From positions 124,001-188,000 of the forward strand of contig NZ_BMCR01000002.1 in NCBI RefSeq assembly GCF_014635285.1: 64,000 nucleotides of DNA, written 5' to 3'. The stretch is from Stappia taiwanensis. Lineage in GTDB: Bacteria > Pseudomonadota > Alphaproteobacteria > Rhizobiales > Stappiaceae. The first letter of the stretch is position 1; each line of letters starts with the position of its first letter. The notes beneath the pieces were generated by a model. It ran no database searches, was not told the DNA's origin, and was given only the letters and a program-made list of their open reading frames with translations. Shown piece by piece: positions 33,983 to 43,593 of this stretch. Made by a program: the position numbers and the translations under genes.

Positions 33983-34870
33983 ATGCGGTCCCTGCTCTTC
34001 GTGCCCGGCGACAGCGAGCGCAAGCTCGCCAAGGGCCTTGCCAGCGGCGCCGATTGCCTGCTGATCGACCTTGAGGATTCCGTTGCGCTCGACAACAAGG
34101 ACACCGCCCGCGCGGTGACCGCCGCGTTTCTCGCCGCCAACGTCAAGACCGCCAGCCGGCCACGGCTCTATGTGCGGGTCAACGCCCTCGACACCGGCCT
34201 GACCGACGGCGATCTCGATGCGGTGATGGCCGGCGCCCCGGACGGCATCATGCTGCCCAAGTCGATCTCCGGCCGCGATGTACAGCACCTCGATGCCAAG
34301 CTGGCGGTGCGCGAGGCCGAGTGCGGCCTTGCCGATGGCGCCACCCGCATCCTGGTCGTGGCGACGGAAACCGCCGCGTCCCTGTTCAATCTGGGCAGCT
34401 ATCAGGACGCCAGCCCGCGTCTTGAGGGGCTGACCTGGGGCGGCGAGGACCTTTCGGCCGATATCGGCGCGCTGGCCAACCGGGACGCCTCCGGTGCCTA
34501 TACCGATCCCTATCGCCTTGCGCGCAGCCTGTGCCTGTTCGGCGCGGCGGCGGCCGGCGTCATGCCGATCGATTCGGTCTTCACCGGCTTCCGCGACATG
34601 GAGGGCCTGCGCACTGAAGCGCTCGATGCCCTGCGTGACGGCTTCACCGCCAAGATGGCGATCCACCCGGCGCAGGTGCCGGTGATCAATGCGGTCTTCA
34701 CCCCCTCCGAGGAGGAGGTGGCCCGGGCGGAACGGATCATTGAGGCGTTCCGCGCCGCCGGCGACCCGGGCGTTGTCGGTCTCGACGGCGAGATGCTGGA
34801 CCGCCCGCATCTGCGCCGGGCGGAAAAGGTGATCGCCCGCGCCCGGATGGCCGCAGCTCCCGCGCCTTAG
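33983..34870 (+). CDS. HpcH/HpaI (CitE-like) CoA-ester lyase
   Basis: A 295-aa TIM-barrel lyase or thioesterase. MRSLLFVPGDSERKLAKGLA, DCLLIDLEDSVAL, and GLTWGGEDLSADIGAL with acidic metal ligands, plus TAKMAIHPAQVPVINAVFTP, place it with citramalyl-, malyl- or beta-methylmalyl-CoA lyases. It follows the MaoC gene by three bases. Its stop overlaps the stop of the convergent antiporter gene by four bases. Candidate roles are the ethylmalonyl-CoA pathway or itaconate/mesaconate degradation. Confidence 0.85.
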   Translation: MRSLLFVPGDSERKLAKGLASGADCLLIDLEDSVALDNKDTARAVTAAFLAANVKTASRPRLYVRVNALDTGLTDGDLDAVMAGAPDGIMLPKSISGRDVQHLDAKLAVREAECGLADGATRILVVATETAASLFNLGSYQDASPRLEGLTWGGEDLSADIGALANRDASGAYTDPYRLARSLCLFGAAAAGVMPIDSVFTGFRDMEGLRTEALDALRDGFTAKMAIHPAQVPVINAVFTPSEEEVARAERIIEAFRAAGDPGVVGLDGEMLDRPHLRRAEKVIARARMAAAPAP

Positions 34871-35997
34871 GGAATCGCGGAGAGAAGCAGGAAGACCGCG
34901 AAAATGCTGAGGTGCACGGCCCCTTGCAGGATGGTCGTGCGCCCGGTGCCCAGCGTCAGGGTGCTGACAAAGAGCGTCAGCACCAGCAGCACGATGTCCT
35001 CTGCCACCAGGCCGAGAACGAGCGGCTTGCCCATGGTGACCGACACCGCCGCCACCACCGGAATGGTCAGGCCGATACTGGCCAGCGCCGAGCCGAGCAC
35101 CAGGTTGACGCTGTTCTGCAACTGATTGTGCAGGGCCGCCCGCACCGAGGCGATGCCTTCCGGCAAGAGCACGATGGCAGCGATCACCACGCCGACCACC
35201 GCCTGGGGCAATCCGGCATGTGCGACCGCCGTGTCGAGCGGGTGGGACAGGATCTTGGCGAGCAGGATCACGATCAGCAGCGCCGCCGGCAGCAGAACCA
35301 CGCTGACCAGCGTCACCGCCCGCGAGGGAACCTCATCCGCCACCCCATGCAAAAGCTCAGGCTCCGCCTCCGGATCAACGAGCGCCCCACGCTCCACTTC
35401 CATGAAATAGTCGCGGTGGCTCACGGTCTGCACGAAAACGAAGGTGGCGTAGAGCCCGAGCGACACCACGCCGATCACCAGAAGCTGCAAAATGGAAAAC
35501 TGCCCCTGGCCGCCGGCCAGAACGAAATTCGGCAGCACAAAGGAGACCGTGGCCAGGGTGCCGAGAACGGCCAGAGAGGCGGAGGCGGCATTGAGCTGGA
35601 AGGATTGCTCGTGATGGCGCCGACCGCCGAGCACCAGGCAAAGGCCGATCACCCCGTTGAGCACGATCATGATGGCGGAAAACACCGTGTCACGCGCCAC
35701 CTCCTCGTTGCCCTCCGCACCCGAAAGCATGATCGAGACGATCAGCGCCACTTCGATCACGGTGACGCAGACCGCAAGAATGATCGAACCGAAGGGTTCG
35801 CCGACCCGCGCCGCCAGCACCTCCGCATGATGCACGGAGGCGAACACCGCGCCGCCGAGCAACAGCGTGACGAGCCCGAGCACCGCGCCGGAGTCCTCCG
35901 GCAGCACATCTGTCATGATGAGCGCAAGGACGAGAGCAGCCGCCGCCGGCACCAGCCAGGACCAGCGCGGAATGGAGCCATGGCTGGCGTGCGACAT
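34867..35997 (-). CDS. chaA: CaCA-family calcium/proton antiporter (ChaA-like)
   Basis: A 376-aa inner-membrane protein with about eleven hydrophobic segments. The two alpha-repeats of the cation/Ca2+ exchanger fold are visible: GEPFGSIILAVCVTVIEVAL in the first half and VLLPEGIASVRAALHNQLQN followed by NLVLGSALASIGLTIPVV in the second, each with the conserved Glu. It exchanges Ca2+ or Na+/K+ for protons in relatives. Its 3' end overlaps the convergent lyase gene. Confidence 0.88.
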   Translation of the reverse strand: MSHASHGSIPRWSWLVPAAAALVLALIMTDVLPEDSGAVLGLVTLLLGGAVFASVHHAEVLAARVGEPFGSIILAVCVTVIEVALIVSIMLSGAEGNEEVARDTVFSAIMIVLNGVIGLCLVLGGRRHHEQSFQLNAASASLAVLGTLATVSFVLPNFVLAGGQGQFSILQLLVIGVVSLGLYATFVFVQTVSHRDYFMEVERGALVDPEAEPELLHGVADEVPSRAVTLVSVVLLPAALLIVILLAKILSHPLDTAVAHAGLPQAVVGVVIAAIVLLPEGIASVRAALHNQLQNSVNLVLGSALASIGLTIPVVAAVSVTMGKPLVLGLVAEDIVLLVLTLFVSTLTLGTGRTTILQGAVHLSIFAVFLLLSAIP

Positions 35998-36009
35998 GAA
36001 ATCCCCCTG

Positions 36010-36047
36010 AAAAAAAGATCCGCACCGGCGGCCGCCGGCGCGGATCT
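36010..36047 (-). terminator. Intrinsic terminator after the flavin-reductase gene
   Basis: AGATCCGC (36016-36023) pairs with GCGGATCT (36040-36047) around an inner CCGGCGG/CCGCCGG stem, and on the minus strand is followed by a run of seven T. It lies 50 bases beyond the flavin-reductase stop and just upstream of the antiporter start, separating the two transcripts. Confidence 0.85.
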
Positions 36048-36097
36048 CTTCTAGCGGGAAAAAACGTCAGGCCGGTTAACGGCGCGTCGGTCGGGCC

Positions 36098-36706
36098 TCA
36101 GCCCCGAGGCCGGTCCAGCTCGAACACGCTGTCGACCACCGCGTAATCCTTGTAGCCAAGGCGCGAGAGCGGCCGGGCCACCGTCACATCGAACCGGCCA
36201 TCGACCAGCGCGTCCTCGGCCAGATGCACCGCGACCACTTCGCCGAACACCACCCAGTTGTCGGCGGGCTGACCGTTGAGCCCGGTCGGACGCACGGTCT
36301 GCAGGTAGCGGCATTCCATCACCGCCTTGGCCTCCGCCACATGAGGAACGTCCACCAGTTTCGACGCCGCCGGGGTCAGACCGGCCTTCTCGAACTCCGA
36401 GATCCCGTGCGGATAGGGCGCGGAAGACAGGTTCATCTGGTCCTTCAGATCCTCGGTCGCCAGGTTGAACACGAAGGCGCCGGTGGCTTCCGCGTTGCTC
36501 ACCGTGTCCTTGTAGCCGGAGGAGGAGAAGATCACGATCGGCGGCGTGTCCGACACGGCGTTGAAGAAACTGTAGGGCGCAAGATTGACGGTGCCATCCG
36601 CCCCCCGGGTGGAGATCCAGCCGATCGGGCGCGGCGAGACGATCGCCTTGAACGGATTGTGCTTCAGGCCATGGCCGTCGGCGACCTCATAGGAATACAT
36701 GCTCAT
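36098..36706 (-). CDS. Flavin-reductase-like FMN-binding protein
   Basis: A 202-aa split-barrel flavoprotein. NPFKAIVSPRPIGWISTRGA, NLAPYSFFNAVSDTPPIVIF and DWVVFGEVVAVHL-like segments (here NWVVFGEVVAVHL) match the FMN-binding flavin reductase family. The start MSMYSYEV at 36706 is chosen because it overlaps the upstream nitroreductase stop as ATGA; ATGs at 36718 and 36700 are alternatives. The coupling suggests a two-gene redox operon. Substrate unknown. Confidence 0.85.
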   Translation of the reverse strand: MSMYSYEVADGHGLKHNPFKAIVSPRPIGWISTRGADGTVNLAPYSFFNAVSDTPPIVIFSSSGYKDTVSNAEATGAFVFNLATEDLKDQMNLSSAPYPHGISEFEKAGLTPAASKLVDVPHVAEAKAVMECRYLQTVRPTGLNGQPADNWVVFGEVVAVHLAEDALVDGRFDVTVARPLSRLGYKDYAVVDSVFELDRPRG

Positions 36707-37317
36707 GCTCCGGTCCATTCGGTGATCAGGCTGTCGAGGTCCGGCCGCGCCCGGTCGGCGGGCGTGTGCGTCGGGCTGCCGATGTGGATAAAGCCGGCGA
36801 TCCGCTCGGTCCCCTCAACGCCAAGCAGCGCCGCCGCTTCATCATCGAAGGCCATCCATTCGCTGAGCCACTGGCCGGCGAAGCCCGCCGCATGGGTGGC
36901 GGTCAAAAGGTTCATGCAGACGGCACCGGCGGAAAGCTCCTGTTCCCACAGCGGGATCTTCGGATGCTCGGCGGCGCAGCTCACCACGGCCACCACCAGC
37001 GGCGCGCGCACGAACCGCCCGGCTTCCTGGGCCTTGCGCTCGTCCGAAAGCGGCCCTTCGCGCGCCTCCAGCAGCGCCACCAGCCGGTCGCCATAGGTCT
37101 GCCGCGCCGCACCACGCAGCACGATGAAGCGCCAGGGCGCCAGCTTGCCATGGTCAGGCACCCGGGCGGCGGCCGTGAGCAACAGGCGCAACGTCTCGTC
37201 CGACGGGGCCGGCTCCGCCAGCGTCAGGGCGAGATGGGAACGGCGGGTCAGCAGCAATTGCAGCATCGGCGAGGGAAGCGCTTCGGAAGAAAGCGTCGGG
37301 GAGAGGTCCGCGGTCAT
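36703..37317 (-). CDS. Nitroreductase-family FMN oxidoreductase (YdjA-like)
   Basis: A 204-aa single-domain nitroreductase. LLTRRSHLALTLAEPAP at the N-terminus, AARVPDHGKLAPWRFIVLRG (FMN phosphate contact), and SAGAVCMNLLTATHAAGFAG followed by GFIHIGSPT are family features of the short YdjA/TdsD-like group. It is the first gene of a two-gene operon with the flavin reductase. It probably reduces quinones or nitroaromatics with NAD(P)H; the physiological substrate is unknown. Confidence 0.88.
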   Translation of the reverse strand: MTADLSPTLSSEALPSPMLQLLLTRRSHLALTLAEPAPSDETLRLLLTAAARVPDHGKLAPWRFIVLRGAARQTYGDRLVALLEAREGPLSDERKAQEAGRFVRAPLVVAVVSCAAEHPKIPLWEQELSAGAVCMNLLTATHAAGFAGQWLSEWMAFDDEAAALLGVEGTERIAGFIHIGSPTHTPADRARPDLDSLITEWTGA

Positions 37318-37619
37318 GGCTGTCCTTGTCGGATCGGCGCCTCGCCGGGTCGCGACCGACCGGGCCAGGGCTGATGATCGTCATCTCGGTGTGGAGTGGG
37401 AGAGCACCGTATCTGGGTTTGGCGACCGTGGGATGCTCCAGCGTCTGGACACCTGACCTAATCACAATTTCGCTGCTGTCAATCCTCCGCCCCCCGCCGC
37501 GCGTCGCCTCACCTTGCGGCCGCTGACAGCAAGGAGACTTGAAATCGCCCCAGTTTTGGTCTTTGCAGGGGGATGGTTCGCGCTTTGCGAACCGGCACAC
37601 CCATGGCGGAGAGTTTTTG
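37318..37619. other. Divergent intergenic region, nitroreductase / exported protein
   Basis: About 300 bases with no recognised gene, holding two divergent promoters by position. A perfect seven-base-pair stem GGTTCGC-GCTTT-GCGAACC (37575-37593) lies 27 bases upstream of the exported-protein start and could be an operator or a 5'-UTR hairpin. No better assignment is possible. Confidence 0.4.
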
Positions 37620-38708
37620 ATGCGCGGAATGCTCCTGATGGCAGCAGGTTGCCTTGGCCTTGTTCTGAACGGCCCGGCGGCATTGGCGCAGGTTTCGGTC
37701 GTCCCGACGGCCAAGCCCGACATCCCCTCCGCCGCCCCTGCCGCTCCGGCGGCGGAGGATCCGCTTGGCCCGTTGATCGGCGGCGAAGGCGCCGCCACCG
37801 ACCTTCTGGCTGACCAGCCGGCCGAACCGGCGCTCGATCCGCTTCTTGAGGGGTTGGCCCCCGATGGCGGTGTCGCTGCGGTCCCCTACGCCCCCTCCTC
37901 CCTGCCGGAGACCGGCATGCCCGGCCCGCAGCAAAACCTTCCGGTCTATCTGGTGGCCCGGCTGAGCGACGGCGGTCCGGCCCTGACCGATGGCGTTGCC
38001 TGGCGCGTCTACTCCGACCGCCCCGGCGACAAGGGCAAGCTGGAGCTGGTGGCGACCGCCAAGGGCGGCGACGCCGATTTCCGTCTCGCCCCCGGCAACT
38101 ACCTTGTACACACCGGCTATGGCTTTGCCGGCAGGACCACCCGCATCACCGTCGGTGGACAACCCACCAGCCAGACGGTCCTGCTCAATGCCGGCGGCAT
38201 GAAGCTGGATGCGGAATTCGCCGGCCACCAGCCGATCAAGACCGGCAAGGTGGTGTTCGATATCTATGAGCGGGAATTCGACAGCCGGGGCGAGCGCCGG
38301 ATCGTCGCCCGAAACATCGCCCCGGGCGCCATCGTCCGCCTGAACGCGGACACCTACCATGTGGTCAGCCGCTATGGCTCGGTCAACGCCACGGTTCGCG
38401 CCGACATTCACGTCGAACCGGGCAAGCTGACCGAGGCGACCGTCTACCACAATGCCGCGCGGGTGACCCTGAAGCTGGTCAACCAGCCCGGCGGCGAAGC
38501 CATCGCCAACACCGCCTGGTCGATTCTCACCCCCGGCGGCGACGTGGTGGCGGAAGGCAACGGTGCCTTCCCCTCCTTCGTGCTGGCCAATGGCGAATAC
38601 CAGGTGTTTGCCCGCAACAACGCGGCGATCTATTCCCGGGAGTTTAACGTGGTGACCGGCCGCCATGGCGAGGTCGAGGTGATCGCTCAGGAACCGCTCA
38701 GCAACTGA
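37620..38708 (+). CDS. Exported protein of unknown function with beta-rich repeats
   Basis: A 362-aa secreted protein. The signal peptide (MRGMLLMAAGCLGLVLNGPA, cleavage near ALA-QVS) is followed by a Pro/Ala-rich linker of about 75 residues and then three or four similar beta-rich units of about 75 residues that alternate DFRLAPGNYLVHTGYGFA, IVRLNADTYHVVSRYGSV and PSFVLANGEYQVFARNN. These resemble carboxypeptidase-regulatory or Ig-like beta sandwiches. Function is not recognised. Its 3' end overlaps the convergent acyltransferase gene by 22 bases. Confidence 0.8.
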   Translation: MRGMLLMAAGCLGLVLNGPAALAQVSVVPTAKPDIPSAAPAAPAAEDPLGPLIGGEGAATDLLADQPAEPALDPLLEGLAPDGGVAAVPYAPSSLPETGMPGPQQNLPVYLVARLSDGGPALTDGVAWRVYSDRPGDKGKLELVATAKGGDADFRLAPGNYLVHTGYGFAGRTTRITVGGQPTSQTVLLNAGGMKLDAEFAGHQPIKTGKVVFDIYEREFDSRGERRIVARNIAPGAIVRLNADTYHVVSRYGSVNATVRADIHVEPGKLTEATVYHNAARVTLKLVNQPGGEAIANTAWSILTPGGDVVAEGNGAFPSFVLANGEYQVFARNNAAIYSREFNVVTGRHGEVEVIAQEPLSN

Positions 38709-39550
38709 TCCCGCGCGCGCGCCGGCGCCAGCGTCATCACGCGCCGGTACAGATGGCCAATCACCGCCTGCTGATCCGGCAGTGCGGCCAGCTCACCATA
38801 GGGAATCGGCGCGCCGATCCGCACCTTCAGCTCCGAGCCGATGATGCGCCGGAATTCATGCACATACATCGACAGCCGCAGGGTGAGCGACAGGCGCGAG
38901 ACCAGATGGAACAGCGCTGAGTTCTGCCCTTCGAAGTAAAGCGGCAACACGGTCGCCCGCGATGCGCGGATCATCTTCGCGGTGAAGGTCTTCCACGGCA
39001 GTTCCCGCGCCGGGCCGAACGGGCGCGACGCGGTCGCGACCCCGCCGCCGGGAAAGACGATGATCGTCACCCCCTCCCCGATGAGGCGCAGCGCCTCGCG
39101 CCGGGTCGCCATGTTGGTGCGCAGCGCCTCCGCGCTCTCCTCGAAATCGATGGGCAGCGCAAAGGGGCGGATTTCCGGCGCCTTCATCAATTCGTTGTTG
39201 ATCAGGATGCGAAAAGGCCGGCCCAGCCGCTCGGCCAGCGACAGGATCGCCAGCCCGTCACCAAGACCGTAGGGATGGTTGGCGATCATCACCAGCGGCC
39301 CCTCGGGCAACTCCGCAGGCGGCCAGACCCCCTCTTCCACCACCACGGAGATGCCGACCAGCGCCAAAAGATCGCTCCACATGCAGGAGGACCCGGCGAT
39401 GAGCGCGTCGCGCCAGGATCGGTAATAGCCGAGCAGGTGCTCCCGGCCGGACAGCCGCTCGATCGCCGAGATCAGCCAGCGCTTGACCGGCGGATGATCC
39501 GCGTTGGCATAACTGAGTTCCGTGTCCTGCACCGCTGGTTCCGTTCGCAT
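38687..39550 (-). CDS. PlsC-like lysophospholipid acyltransferase
   Basis: A 287-aa acyltransferase. NHPYGLGDGLAI contains the catalytic HX4D motif (His and Asp) and FPGGGVATASRPFG is the third acyltransferase block; the segment between is hydrophobic and probably membrane-associated. Members acylate lysophospholipids or ornithine lipids. The ATG at 39550 is chosen because longer readings run through the thrS terminator. Its 3' end overlaps the convergent exported-protein gene. Confidence 0.82.
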   Translation of the reverse strand: MRTEPAVQDTELSYANADHPPVKRWLISAIERLSGREHLLGYYRSWRDALIAGSSCMWSDLLALVGISVVVEEGVWPPAELPEGPLVMIANHPYGLGDGLAILSLAERLGRPFRILINNELMKAPEIRPFALPIDFEESAEALRTNMATRREALRLIGEGVTIIVFPGGGVATASRPFGPARELPWKTFTAKMIRASRATVLPLYFEGQNSALFHLVSRLSLTLRLSMYVHEFRRIIGSELKVRIGAPIPYGELAALPDQQAVIGHLYRRVMTLAPARARDQLLSGS

Positions 39551-39636
39551 GTCATCAGTTTTTTCGGGCCGCACCCTGCCTCCGTCCTTGTGACAGGAAG
39601 ACGACAGCAGCGCTCTTGGAGCGAGCAAGAAGACAC

Positions 39637-39673
39637 AAAACGGCCGGCGCGAAGGTCTGTCCTCGCGCCGGCC
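39637..39673 (-). terminator. Intrinsic terminator after thrS
   Basis: GGCCGGCGCGA (39642-39652) pairs perfectly with TCGCGCCGGCC (39663-39673) around a ten-base loop, followed on the minus strand by GTTTTG. It lies about 33 bases beyond the thrS stop and before the acyltransferase start, ending the thrS transcript. Confidence 0.85.
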
Positions 39674-39705
39674 TGGGGTCTGCCTTGCCTGTCGTCAGAG
39701 GCCGA

Positions 39706-41667
39706 TCACTCGGCGGCGGGCCGCAGGTCCGGCGCCACCGCTTCCTCGGCCAGCGAGGACACCGCCTCGGCCAGCGCCATCGGCGTCTGGTGCTTGGAGC
39801 CCAGACGGCGAATGTTGACCGTGCGCTCTTCCGCCTCGCGCTTGCCGCAGACGACGATCACCGGCACCTTGGCCAGCGAATGCTCGCGGACCTTGTAGTT
39901 GATCTTCTCGTTGCGCAGATCGATGTCCGCCCGCAAACCCGCCGCCTTCATCTCCGCCAGCACCTCACGGGCATACTCGTCCGCCTCGGAGGTGATGGTG
40001 GTGACGATCACCTGCTGCGGCGCCAGCCACAACGGGAAATGGCCGGCGAAGTTCTCGATCAGGATGCCGAGGAAACGTTCCATCGAGCCGCAGATCGCCC
40101 GGTGGATCATCACCGGGGTCTTCTTCTCGCCGTCCTTGTCCACATAGAAGGCGCCAAAGCGCTCCGGCAGGTTGAAGTCCACCTGGGTGGTGCCGCACTG
40201 CCATTCACGGCCGATGGCATCGCGCAGGGTGTATTCGAACTTCGGCCCGTAGAACGCACCCTCGCCCGGCAGGATATCGGTCTTGATCCGCCCGCCCGAC
40301 TGGTCGGCGATCTGCTGCAGCACCTTCTCCATCACGCTTTCGGCGTGATCCCAAAGCTCGTCCGAACCAACCCGCTTTTCCGGCCGGGTGGACAGCTTGA
40401 CGACGATCTCATGGAAGCCGAAGTCCTCGTAGACCGACAGAATCAGGTCGTTGATCTTCAGGCATTCCTCGGCCATCTGCTCTTCGGTGCAGAAGATATG
40501 CGCATCGTCCTGGGTGAAGCCGCGCACCCGCATCAGGCCGTGCATGGCGCCGGAGGGCTCATAGCGGTGCACCGCGCCGAACTCGGCCATGCGCAGCGGC
40601 AGGTCGCGGTAGCTCTTCAGCCCATGCTTGAAGATCTGCACGTGACCGGGGCAGTTCATCGGCTTCAGCGCGAACAGGCGGGTATCTTCCGCTTCCGTGT
40701 CGGCGCACTGCACGGAGAACATGTTCTCCTTGTACCAGCCCCAGTGACCGGAGGTCTCCCACAGGGAGCTGTCGAGGATCTGCGGCGCGTTGACCTCGTC
40801 GTAGTCCTCCGCCAGCCGGCGGCGCATGTAGGACACCAGGCTCTGGAACAGGCTCCAGCCCTTGGCGTGCCAGAACACGACGCCCGGCCCCTCTTCCTGG
40901 AAATGGAACAGGTCCATTTCCCGGCCAAGGCGGCGATGATCGCGCTTTTCCGCCTCCTCCAGCATGTGGAGGTAAGCCTTCAGTTCCGCGTCATTGGCCC
41001 AGGCGGTGCCATAGATGCGGGTCAGCATCTCGTTGTCGCTGTCGCCGCGCCAATAGGCGCCGGCCACCTTCATCAGCTTGAAGCTGTCGCCGATCTGCCG
41101 GGTGGAGGCCATGTGCGGACCACGGCACAGGTCGAGCCAGTCGCCCTGGCGGTAGATCTTCACATCCTCGCCGGCGGGAATCGCGTCGACCAGTTCCACC
41201 TTGTAGGTCTCGCCGCGCTCCAGGAAGAACCGCTTGGCCTCCTCGCGCGACCAGACCTCCTTGGTGAAGGCGTCGCCGCGCTGGATGATCTCGCGCATCT
41301 TCTTCTCGATGACCGGCAGATCCTCGGGGGTGAAGGGCTCGTCGCGCTTGAAGTCGTAATAAAAGCCGTTCTCGATCACCGGGCCGATGGTGACCTGGGT
41401 GCCCGGCCACAGCTCCTGCACCGCCTCGGCCATCACATGGGCCGCGTCATGGCGGATCAGCTCCAGCGCGCGCGGATCGTCGCGGGTGACGATCTCCAGC
41501 CGGGCGTCTCCGGTGATCGGCTCCGACAGATCGGCGAGCGCGCCGTCGAGCGCAACGGCAACCGCCTTCTTGGCCAGCGACTTGGAAATGCCGGCGGCGA
41601 TCTCCGCGCCGGTGGTGCCAGCGGCAAAATCGCGCACGGAATTGTCAGGGAAGGTCAGATGAATCAT
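39706..41667 (-). CDS. thrS: Threonyl-tRNA synthetase
   Basis: ThrRS (653 aa) charges tRNA-Thr. An N-terminal TGS domain ([20 protein letters not shown]), an editing domain with [19 protein letters not shown], the class II catalytic core with [20 protein letters not shown], and the C-terminal anticodon-binding domain ending [10 protein letters not shown] are in order. The frame is open for about 300 bases upstream, but MIHLTF at 41667 is the family start. The editing-domain zinc residues appear intact. Confidence 0.97.
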   Translation of the reverse strand: MIHLTFPDNSVRDFAAGTTGAEIAAGISKSLAKKAVAVALDGALADLSEPITGDARLEIVTRDDPRALELIRHDAAHVMAEAVQELWPGTQVTIGPVIENGFYYDFKRDEPFTPEDLPVIEKKMREIIQRGDAFTKEVWSREEAKRFFLERGETYKVELVDAIPAGEDVKIYRQGDWLDLCRGPHMASTRQIGDSFKLMKVAGAYWRGDSDNEMLTRIYGTAWANDAELKAYLHMLEEAEKRDHRRLGREMDLFHFQEEGPGVVFWHAKGWSLFQSLVSYMRRRLAEDYDEVNAPQILDSSLWETSGHWGWYKENMFSVQCADTEAEDTRLFALKPMNCPGHVQIFKHGLKSYRDLPLRMAEFGAVHRYEPSGAMHGLMRVRGFTQDDAHIFCTEEQMAEECLKINDLILSVYEDFGFHEIVVKLSTRPEKRVGSDELWDHAESVMEKVLQQIADQSGGRIKTDILPGEGAFYGPKFEYTLRDAIGREWQCGTTQVDFNLPERFGAFYVDKDGEKKTPVMIHRAICGSMERFLGILIENFAGHFPLWLAPQQVIVTTITSEADEYAREVLAEMKAAGLRADIDLRNEKINYKVREHSLAKVPVIVVCGKREAEERTVNIRRLGSKHQTPMALAEAVSSLAEEAVAPDLRPAAE

Positions 41668-41776
41668 GTCTGTCTCCGGCTCACTCCTGCAAACGAGGCA
41701 GGTAAGCAATGCTGTCGTGGGAAGGCCCTCATGTAGGGGATTTGCGCGCCAGGGGCAAGCCGCCGGCCCGCCCGGC

Positions 41777-42121
41777 TCAGTCCAGCCGCGTCTTCGGGTC
41801 GATATGATCGCTTTTCCACTGCCCGTAGCGCCAGGGCGCATACCAGCGCGCCTGTTTCGGCAGGGCCTCCGGCGCCGGATCATAGCCGCTGCCGCCCCCC
41901 GGACGGCAACGCTGCACCCGGGCAAGACCGACCCAGCCGCCGCGCCACAGCCCGTACCGCCGGATCGCATCGGCGGTGTATTCCGAACAGGTTGGCGCGT
42001 AGCGACAGGTCCGTCCCAGGAACATGGAGAAGGTGAGCTGATAAAGACGGATCAGCCCGAGGGCGATCAACGCCACCGGGCCGGGGCGGCCGGCGTTTCG
42101 CGATTGTTGCGGCGGGCACAT
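41777..42121 (-). CDS. yidD: Membrane protein insertion efficiency factor YidD
   Basis: A 114-aa YidD (UPF0161) protein that helps YidC-dependent membrane insertion. An amphipathic helix ([20 protein letters not shown]) is followed by the family signature [19 protein letters not shown] with two conserved cysteines and [16 protein letters not shown] with the third. The ATG at 42121 gives a longer tail than most YidD, about 30 residues of basic and acidic sequence at the C-terminus. It lies between an IscU-type gene and thrS, as in many Hyphomicrobiales. Confidence 0.92.
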   Translation of the reverse strand: MCPPQQSRNAGRPGPVALIALGLIRLYQLTFSMFLGRTCRYAPTCSEYTADAIRRYGLWRGGWVGLARVQRCRPGGGSGYDPAPEALPKQARWYAPWRYGQWKSDHIDPKTRLD

Positions 42122-42216
42122 GGCAATGCTTTCTACCGAAGCCGGACCCCGGTGCGCCGGAGGCTCGGACCGTCAATTGAGGCGATCTTTTCGGGTGCTT
42201 CTGTCAGGCGCTCCCG

Positions 42217-42660
42217 TCAGGCAGCGGCCGTCCGTTTCGCCTCGATCTGGTCGATGGCGTCGACCACCGCCTCGAAGGTCAGCAAGGTGGAGGCGTGCCG
42301 GGCCTTATAGTCGCGCACCGGCTGAAGACAGGCGCATTCGGCAAACCGTCCCTCCGGCGGCGGTCCGCCCTCCTTCAGCATGGCCCGCATGGTGTCACGC
42401 AGCGCCCGCAATTCCTCCACCGTGGCACCGATCACATGCCTGGCCATGATCGCCGAAGCCGCCTGACCGAGTGCGCAGGCTTTGACCTCGTGCGCAAAAT
42501 CCGTCACAACTTTATCTTGCAACTTCAGATCGACCACCACCGTCGAGCCGCACAGCTTGGAGTGGGCCTTGGCGGTGGCGTCGGGATCGTCCAATCGGCC
42601 AAGGCGGGAAATGTTGCCGGCCAACTCGAGAATCCGGGAATTGTAGATGTCATCAAGCAT
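42217..42660 (-). CDS. IscU/NifU-type iron-sulfur cluster scaffold protein
   Basis: A 147-aa U-type scaffold. The three cysteines of the assembly site are visible in SKLCGSTVVV, VKACALGQAAS and ECACLQPVRDY. The start MLDDIYNSRILELAGNIS is typical of the SufU/IscU-like group that lies upstream of yidD in Rhizobiales. It builds and passes Fe-S clusters. It is divergent from folE, and no sulfurase gene is adjacent. Confidence 0.88.
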   Translation of the reverse strand: MLDDIYNSRILELAGNISRLGRLDDPDATAKAHSKLCGSTVVVDLKLQDKVVTDFAHEVKACALGQAASAIMARHVIGATVEELRALRDTMRAMLKEGGPPPEGRFAECACLQPVRDYKARHASTLLTFEAVVDAIDQIEAKRTAAA

Positions 42661-42931
42661 ATGCGCCTCTTCGAGAACGCGTGAATTCCGATAACCGGCT
42701 TCACAGCCCTCACCGCTTCCTTATATAGGGAGACATGCGGGAATGAAACGGTCTGCCCTCAACTTGCCGTTCGCAAGACGCGGGGATAAGGGATACGGCG
42801 CCGCAATTCAGCCAGACTGGCATGTCACTCGGCCTTCGCGCCAGGTCGCGCGTCAGACACGATAGAAATGGTCCGAAATGGCGGGGATGGCGTAGAGAAT
42901 GCCACAGAAAGTCAAAACGGGAGAGCCCGCA

Positions 42932-43567
42932 ATGGATGCCATCTTGAAGCCACTCGCGCAAAAAGGCGAGCCTGCGGCAACCACGCCCGCGCGCCCTTCC
43001 CGCGAAGAAGCGGAAGCCGCCGTGCGGACACTTCTGGCCTGGATCGGCGAATCCCCCACCCGTGAAGGGCTGCTCGACACGCCCAAGCGGGTGGTCAAGG
43101 CGCAGGAGGAAGTCTTCTCCGGCTACACGCAGGATCCGGCCGAGCATCTGAAGCGCACCTTCGAGGAGGTCGGCGGCTATGACGACATCGTCCTGGTGCG
43201 CGGCATTCCCTTCTTCTCCCATTGCGAACACCACATGCTGCCCTTCGTTGGCGAGGCCCATGTGGCCTATTACCCGTCCGAAGGCGTGGTCGGCCTGTCG
43301 AAGATCGCCCGGGTGGTCGATATCTTCGCCAAGCGCCTGCAAACCCAGGAAAACCTGACCGCGCAGATCGTCGGCGCGCTGGACACCCACCTTGCGCCCC
43401 GCGGCATCGCCGTGATGCTGGAAGCCGAGCATCAGTGCATGACCATGCGCGGCGTGCAGAAGCGCGGCGTCTCCACCATCACCACCCGCTTCACCGGCGT
43501 TTTCCAGGACGACCCGAACGAACAGGCGCGCTTCATGAGCCTGGTTCGGGATCCCCGGCGCGCCTGA
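42932..43567 (+). CDS. folE: GTP cyclohydrolase I
   Basis: FolE (211 aa) converts GTP to dihydroneopterin triphosphate, the first step of folate synthesis. [19 protein letters not shown] carries zinc ligands Cys and His, [20 protein letters not shown] is the substrate-binding segment, and [16 protein letters not shown] gives the third zinc ligand. The ATG at 42932 is preferred to 42899 because a GGGAGAG site precedes it. It lies 26 bases upstream of hisI. Confidence 0.97.
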   Translation: MDAILKPLAQKGEPAATTPARPSREEAEAAVRTLLAWIGESPTREGLLDTPKRVVKAQEEVFSGYTQDPAEHLKRTFEEVGGYDDIVLVRGIPFFSHCEHHMLPFVGEAHVAYYPSEGVVGLSKIARVVDIFAKRLQTQENLTAQIVGALDTHLAPRGIAVMLEAEHQCMTMRGVQKRGVSTITTRFTGVFQDDPNEQARFMSLVRDPRRA

Positions 43568-43593
43568 CCCGACCGAAAACGACCGCCGAATCC

